Below are positions 52,425-55,558 of a stretch of DNA of 55,558 nucleotides, piece by piece. Below the pieces are notes generated by a model. It made no database searches. It saw nothing but the letters and a program-made list of their open reading frames with translations, and was not told the DNA's origin. The position numbers and the translations under genes are program-made. The stretch is from a virus. Numbering within the stretch: the first letter of the stretch is position 1; each line of letters starts with the position of its first letter. The stretch lies in the IMG/VR virus record IMGVR_UViG_3300048821_000030, positions 1 to 55,558 of that record; one strand, 5' to 3'.

Positions 52425-54287
52425 TTATTTATGGTGTGCCGCTCCCGGCTTTATGCCAGCAGCAGCCGCCGCAAGCGCCATCTGCTTTGCCTCTTCCGCA
52501 AGCTCTTCATCGTTCTCTTTCTGGTCTATATTCCAATCTGGAACAGCGATGGCAAAAAACTTCTTGCGGCTCAAATCTCGATTCTTTCTCAGTCCGGCCG
52601 CAATCGAAATACGGTCCTGGCGCTGGAATCCGAACAACGATCCCTGCTCGCATTCAAAGCCGAACTTACGGACGTGCGATTCAGAGTTCACACCTTCAGG
52701 TATCAAACTTCCCGGCCTATCGTCGATGTCCTCTTTCGTTAGTCCATCCATACCGAGAGTTTCAACGCGCCTTGCAGCGTCATAGAACTGTAGTGCTGTT
52801 CCGGTCCACAATTCTCCAACTTCATTCACGCCCGTCTCAACGTTTGCGGCTTTGAACCTGATTGGTGTTGTCTTCGAGAACTGAATCTTTTCGAGTGTGT
52901 CTCCACCTGGAACCTGCTTCTTCCCGAGAGCTTGATTAACAGCATCGGTCCCTGAGTTCTCCTTGATCGTCCTTCTGAGCATCTCAAGCACTGGCAGTGG
53001 GTAGTTTCCAATATTTGGAGGAGCCTGCCACGTCGGACCTGTAATGGCATTCGAGTTGAAAGAGATTTTCAGGTTTGGCTTGTTGGCGTCTATAGCCTTC
53101 AATGCGTCTGGGTGAATAGCCGATTTTGGAGCCATCAAAGCCGGTGCTAGTGCTCTCTTCACAGCCAACAACAATCCCGACATAATCTGGTTCATGATGT
53201 CGTTTGTGTCCATCCACGGCTTCAATACACTCAAAGCGTACTGCTGCCACGGGACCGAGTGAAGACCCATCAAAACGAATGGCCTCTTGCGGTGGTAGTA
53301 GGGGTTGGGCTCATCGTATAGGGTCACTTTGTTCGAACGAATCACAAGCCTCCCACGAGGATAGAGCTTCTCTTCTGGTTTAACCCAGTATCCCCACGGT
53401 GCGCTGTTTGGGCTCTTTCCATCCCCAGGCCCCATCCATAATGTGTTGCGGCTTTCATTGATCGAATCGTCGTTCATCCAGAACTCGACTACTTCTGCCT
53501 CTGGATACTTGCTTCTCGCGCTCGACGCCTCAGACCCTCCCATAATACGTTTCCAGCCGGAATTCAACTGCTCAAACAATTGCGGCATGACCGTTGGAGG
53601 AACCTGTGGCTCAACACCGTAGGTGCTGTAATCTTCCTGCGGACGAACGTGCTTGCCCATATTCGGATAGGCTCTCTTGATCCAGTCGAGCGTCTCCCGG
53701 CGCCGGTAGATCACCATCTCGTCTTCTTGAAGATCATGAGGTCTTGTAGGCCCAAGCCGCATCAGGGCCTTGGGGTTCAAATGCTTCATGGAGATGTCGG
53801 CGTCACACGCATCCCCGCTCGTCCCTCTGGCAAACCGATTCCAGTAGAGGAGGACCGGCGAAGTCGTGAACATTCCGAACATTGTCCAGAACGCAAGCGT
53901 TTGATTGAATTTGTCCCTGCGAGCCCAACCCTTGACCATCGCATTCAGAATCTTTGCGGTCTTCGAATAATCACCAGCAAACCCAACTTCCGAGATATGG
54001 AAGATCGGCCTTACATCGGTGAGCAGTCCTATCGTCTCCCAAAAATTCGAGAGAACCTCGTTCGACACCGGCTTTGGCCTGTAATTGGGGAGTTTCTCGC
54101 GCCATTGGATTCCGGCCAGATAATCGATAGCCTCATCCATTGCCTTCAGTTCTGGAGTGGTCTTTTGGCGCGCAATTCCCTCGCTGAAACAGCCGTCAAG
54201 GAAATCGGCCATCTTGGAATAATATTCCAACAGATAGCGGTCTTCTACTTCAGGAGTCTTAGGAATGGGAGCTTGAAAGTCTGCCAT
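52425..54287 (-). CDS. Portal protein
   Basis: 620 residues. The order of motifs, an N-terminal helix region with MDEAIDYLAGIQWREKLPNY, RPKPVSNEVLSNFWETIGLL, a middle with PFVLMGLHSVPWQQYALSVL and MDTNDIMNQIMSGLLLAVKR, and GTDAVNQALGKKQVPGGDTL fits podoviral portal proteins. The C-terminus is Ala-rich and helical. The protein would form the dodecameric ring through which DNA is packed. Position first in the virion block supports this. Confidence 0.75.
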   Translation of the reverse strand: MADFQAPIPKTPEVEDRYLLEYYSKMADFLDGCFSEGIARQKTTPELKAMDEAIDYLAGIQWREKLPNYRPKPVSNEVLSNFWETIGLLTDVRPIFHISEVGFAGDYSKTAKILNAMVKGWARRDKFNQTLAFWTMFGMFTTSPVLLYWNRFARGTSGDACDADISMKHLNPKALMRLGPTRPHDLQEDEMVIYRRRETLDWIKRAYPNMGKHVRPQEDYSTYGVEPQVPPTVMPQLFEQLNSGWKRIMGGSEASSARSKYPEAEVVEFWMNDDSINESRNTLWMGPGDGKSPNSAPWGYWVKPEEKLYPRGRLVIRSNKVTLYDEPNPYYHRKRPFVLMGLHSVPWQQYALSVLKPWMDTNDIMNQIMSGLLLAVKRALAPALMAPKSAIHPDALKAIDANKPNLKISFNSNAITGPTWQAPPNIGNYPLPVLEMLRRTIKENSGTDAVNQALGKKQVPGGDTLEKIQFSKTTPIRFKAANVETGVNEVGELWTGTALQFYDAARRVETLGMDGLTKEDIDDRPGSLIPEGVNSESHVRKFGFECEQGSLFGFQRQDRISIAAGLRKNRDLSRKKFFAIAVPDWNIDQKENDEELAEEAKQMALAAAAAGIKPGAAHHK

Positions 54288-54331
54288 GTCGTTTTAATCG
54301 TATCTCTCAACAGTTCAGTTTGCTACGAAAA

Positions 54332-54937
54332 TCAGAGCCAGTTGTTCTCAACCACATGCTTGATTACGCGCTCTGCCCACAACTTTGCGGTCTCCCCCTG
54401 GTCGCGGGCCTTCTCGACTACGGCACCGTAAAGACTTCCCAAGTTGATTAGTACGGCCCCCGGATTGCGCCCCTCGTAAATCGCAACGTCCTTCTTCGCT
54501 TCATCTGCAATCAACTTGGCGGTTTCAAGTTCCATCGAGAGGTTGTAGACCAACCCAAACAACTCAGATGCGCTTTCAGGCCGCTTTCCCAATAGTTCCT
54601 TCATCCGTTGGAGATCCGCTTCGGGAACGATCACTACCTCCCCCTCAGCCAGCATTTGAATCAATCCAGAGACCGTTGCGTTTCCCCTGTCTCCAAACTT
54701 AGCTTCAAACTTTGTCTTCGCGGTCGGCGGTACAACCACTTCCATCTTGACGTGGTTCGGCTGGACCATCACTGGCGGCTTAGACTCTTCGTACTTCACT
54801 TGCGGGTTCAATCCAAGGAACGCTGCGGTGTCGTTCCATGAATGGCTACTGTTGGCCGAGCACACTAGCTTGCGATGTTCGGCGTTGACCTGTGCTCCGC
54901 ATTGCGGGCAGGCATAACGGGTTTTTACGATTGGCAC
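54332..54937 (-). CDS. Zinc-ribbon protein near packaging genes
   Basis: 201 residues from GTG 54937 (GGAGGG 6 nt upstream). N-terminus is a C4-type ribbon (YACPQCGAQVNAEHRKLVCS). The rest is helical (GLIQMLAEGEVVIVPEADLQ; SLYGAVVEKARDQGETAKLW). It may be a small terminase-like or regulator protein; not assigned. Palindrome copy 21 lies just upstream. Confidence 0.55.
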   Translation of the reverse strand: MPIVKTRYACPQCGAQVNAEHRKLVCSANSSHSWNDTAAFLGLNPQVKYEESKPPVMVQPNHVKMEVVVPPTAKTKFEAKFGDRGNATVSGLIQMLAEGEVVIVPEADLQRMKELLGKRPESASELFGLVYNLSMELETAKLIADEAKKDVAIYEGRNPGAVLINLGSLYGAVVEKARDQGETAKLWAERVIKHVVENNWL

Positions 54938-54952
54938 TTTCTTTCCCTCCTC

Positions 54953-54969
54953 ATTCCAAATTTTAGAAT
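54953..54969 (-). repeat. 17-bp palindrome copy 21 (one mismatch)
   Basis: CCAAATTTTAG core. It overlaps the TAA of the 54969-55403 gene and precedes the GTG start at 54937. Confidence 0.65.
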
Positions 54970-55403
54970 TAGTGTTTCGTCGTTTTGTGATAAGGGCAGC
55001 GGCAATGAAATCCCAATCGACAACTGCAATCTGGTTCGGCGTAGAGATCGAGGATTCTCTCCTGTTCCGCAACCTTGCCTTTCACTTTGTCAGACCAATC
55101 TTTATCCACACATCTTTCAAGATCGGATACCGTGATGTTCCGGTAGTAGTAGTTTCCATCCCGCATACGGATTCCACCCTTGACGCAGATGCACCACTGA
55201 GCGGAGCAGCCTAAATCGTTAGGGTTCTCCCTAAAGCCAGTAAATTCCTTCCAAGTCACTTCGCCGGGGCCATTGCCTTGGAAGTAGTTCTTCCAATCGG
55301 TTTGCTTGCAGGTTCTCCAAAATCCACGTAGCCGGTAGAGCATTAAACCGAACCAGCCAACCTCAACTTCTTCGCCGTCATGATAAATCACAGATGCTTC
55401 CAT
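54969..55403 (-). CDS. Cysteine-rich 144-aa protein
   Basis: Start at 55403 after AGGAGGAAAT. Starts MEASVIYHDGEEVEVGWFGL; several cysteines including CSAQWCICVKGG and CSCRLGFHCRCPYH, so a metal site or disulphide-rich fold. No family recognised. Confidence 0.6.
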   Translation of the reverse strand: MEASVIYHDGEEVEVGWFGLMLYRLRGFWRTCKQTDWKNYFQGNGPGEVTWKEFTGFRENPNDLGCSAQWCICVKGGIRMRDGNYYYRNITVSDLERCVDKDWSDKVKGKVAEQERILDLYAEPDCSCRLGFHCRCPYHKTTKH

Positions 55404-55412
55404 ATTTCCTCC

Positions 55413-55558
55413 TCACTGGTATTTCCAAGCCTCCGCATCGCTCATCACTTCTTCGCTGGCGTGACGCGAATCGTAATCCGCTGCGGTTTGTGAGTCGATA
55501 AACTCGGCCGGAACTCCTTCGTCAAACATCTGCTGCTGTGTGCCAGGGCGATCATGAA
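55413..55558 (-). CDS. C-terminal end of a gene cut by the window edge
   Basis: The minus-strand frame is open from the window edge for 47 codons to TGA 55415 and ends EEVMSDAEAWKYQ, with DEGVPAEFIDSQ before. Given the packaging neighbours it may be the end of the large terminase gene, but nothing in the visible part proves it. Confidence 0.45.
   Translation of the reverse strand, partial: HDRPGTQQQMFDEGVPAEFIDSQTAADYDSRHASEEVMSDAEAWKYQ

Noticed and set aside
53007-53019. CCAATATTTGG inside the portal gene
   Set aside because: Has a two-base change at the centre and lacks the outer bases; not counted as a palindrome copy.

Overview
The window is a 55.6 kb piece of a tailed double-stranded DNA phage genome (or an unintegrated-looking viral contig). 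Almost all genes lie on the minus strand and are tightly packed with 1-20 bp overlaps. The virion set (portal, scaffold-like protein, major capsid protein, several connector/tail proteins, no long tail-tape-measure gene) plus a 3,527-residue polyvalent protein next to ejection-type proteins suggests a podovirus-like particle; this is inference. Shine-Dalgarno sites of the GGAG/AGGAGG type and -10 boxes of the TATNCT/CATAAT type point to a bacterial host using ordinary housekeeping sigma recognition. No integrase is visible, so lifestyle is undecided. The host cannot be named; a soil or sediment bacterium, perhaps Acidobacteriota, is only a guess from the protein flavour.

Layout, following transcription on the minus strand within each block. 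54.9-42 kb: packaging and virion assembly (two cysteine-rich small proteins, portal, Pro/Gln-rich protein, scaffold-like protein, major capsid, decoration-like proteins, a run of tiny basic proteins, connector-like proteins). This block contains an HNH/AP2 homing endonuclease that sits between two versions of the same gene tail. 42-37 kb: accessory genes (a small plus-strand operon, replisome-organizer-like protein, YkgJ-type cysteine cluster, DUF5131/Gp37Gp68, zinc ribbons, J-domain protein, coiled-coil/winged-helix protein, truncated glycosyltransferase). 37-33.7 kb: large virion/stabilisation protein and a small plus-strand membrane protein. 33.5-31.3 kb: RNA repair (polynucleotide kinase-phosphatase, Rnl1-like RNA ligase, tRNA-Met). 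30.9-25.7 kb: Ig-like, tail-tip-like, GNAT-like and core proteins. 25.7-15.1 kb: the polyvalent protein. 15-12 kb: regulators, divergent promoters, a radical SAM protein. 12-0 kb: replication and recombination (DEDD exonuclease, annealing-protein-like gene, PD-(D/E)XK nuclease, acyl carrier protein, HTH proteins, a second RNA ligase, RusA, replication-initiator-like protein, DnaB helicase, HNH protein).

Two genome-wide signals stand out. First, a 17-bp palindrome, ATTCCAAAWTTTGGAAT, occurs about 21 times, mostly between a stop codon and the next start, often supplying the Shine-Dalgarno GGAG; it behaves like the dispersed stoperators or start-associated sequences of some actinobacteriophages, but the sequence is different and I do not recognise it. 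Second, a promoter-like motif (TATNCT followed after exactly 6 nt by ATG, often GTATNCTGCCTACATG) marks several genes that would make leaderless mRNAs.

The third notable point is the homing endonuclease locus at 43.6-44.5 kb: the last 16 codons of the preceding virion gene are present on both sides of the endonuclease, encode nearly the same peptide, and share no codon at any of the 12 identical residues.
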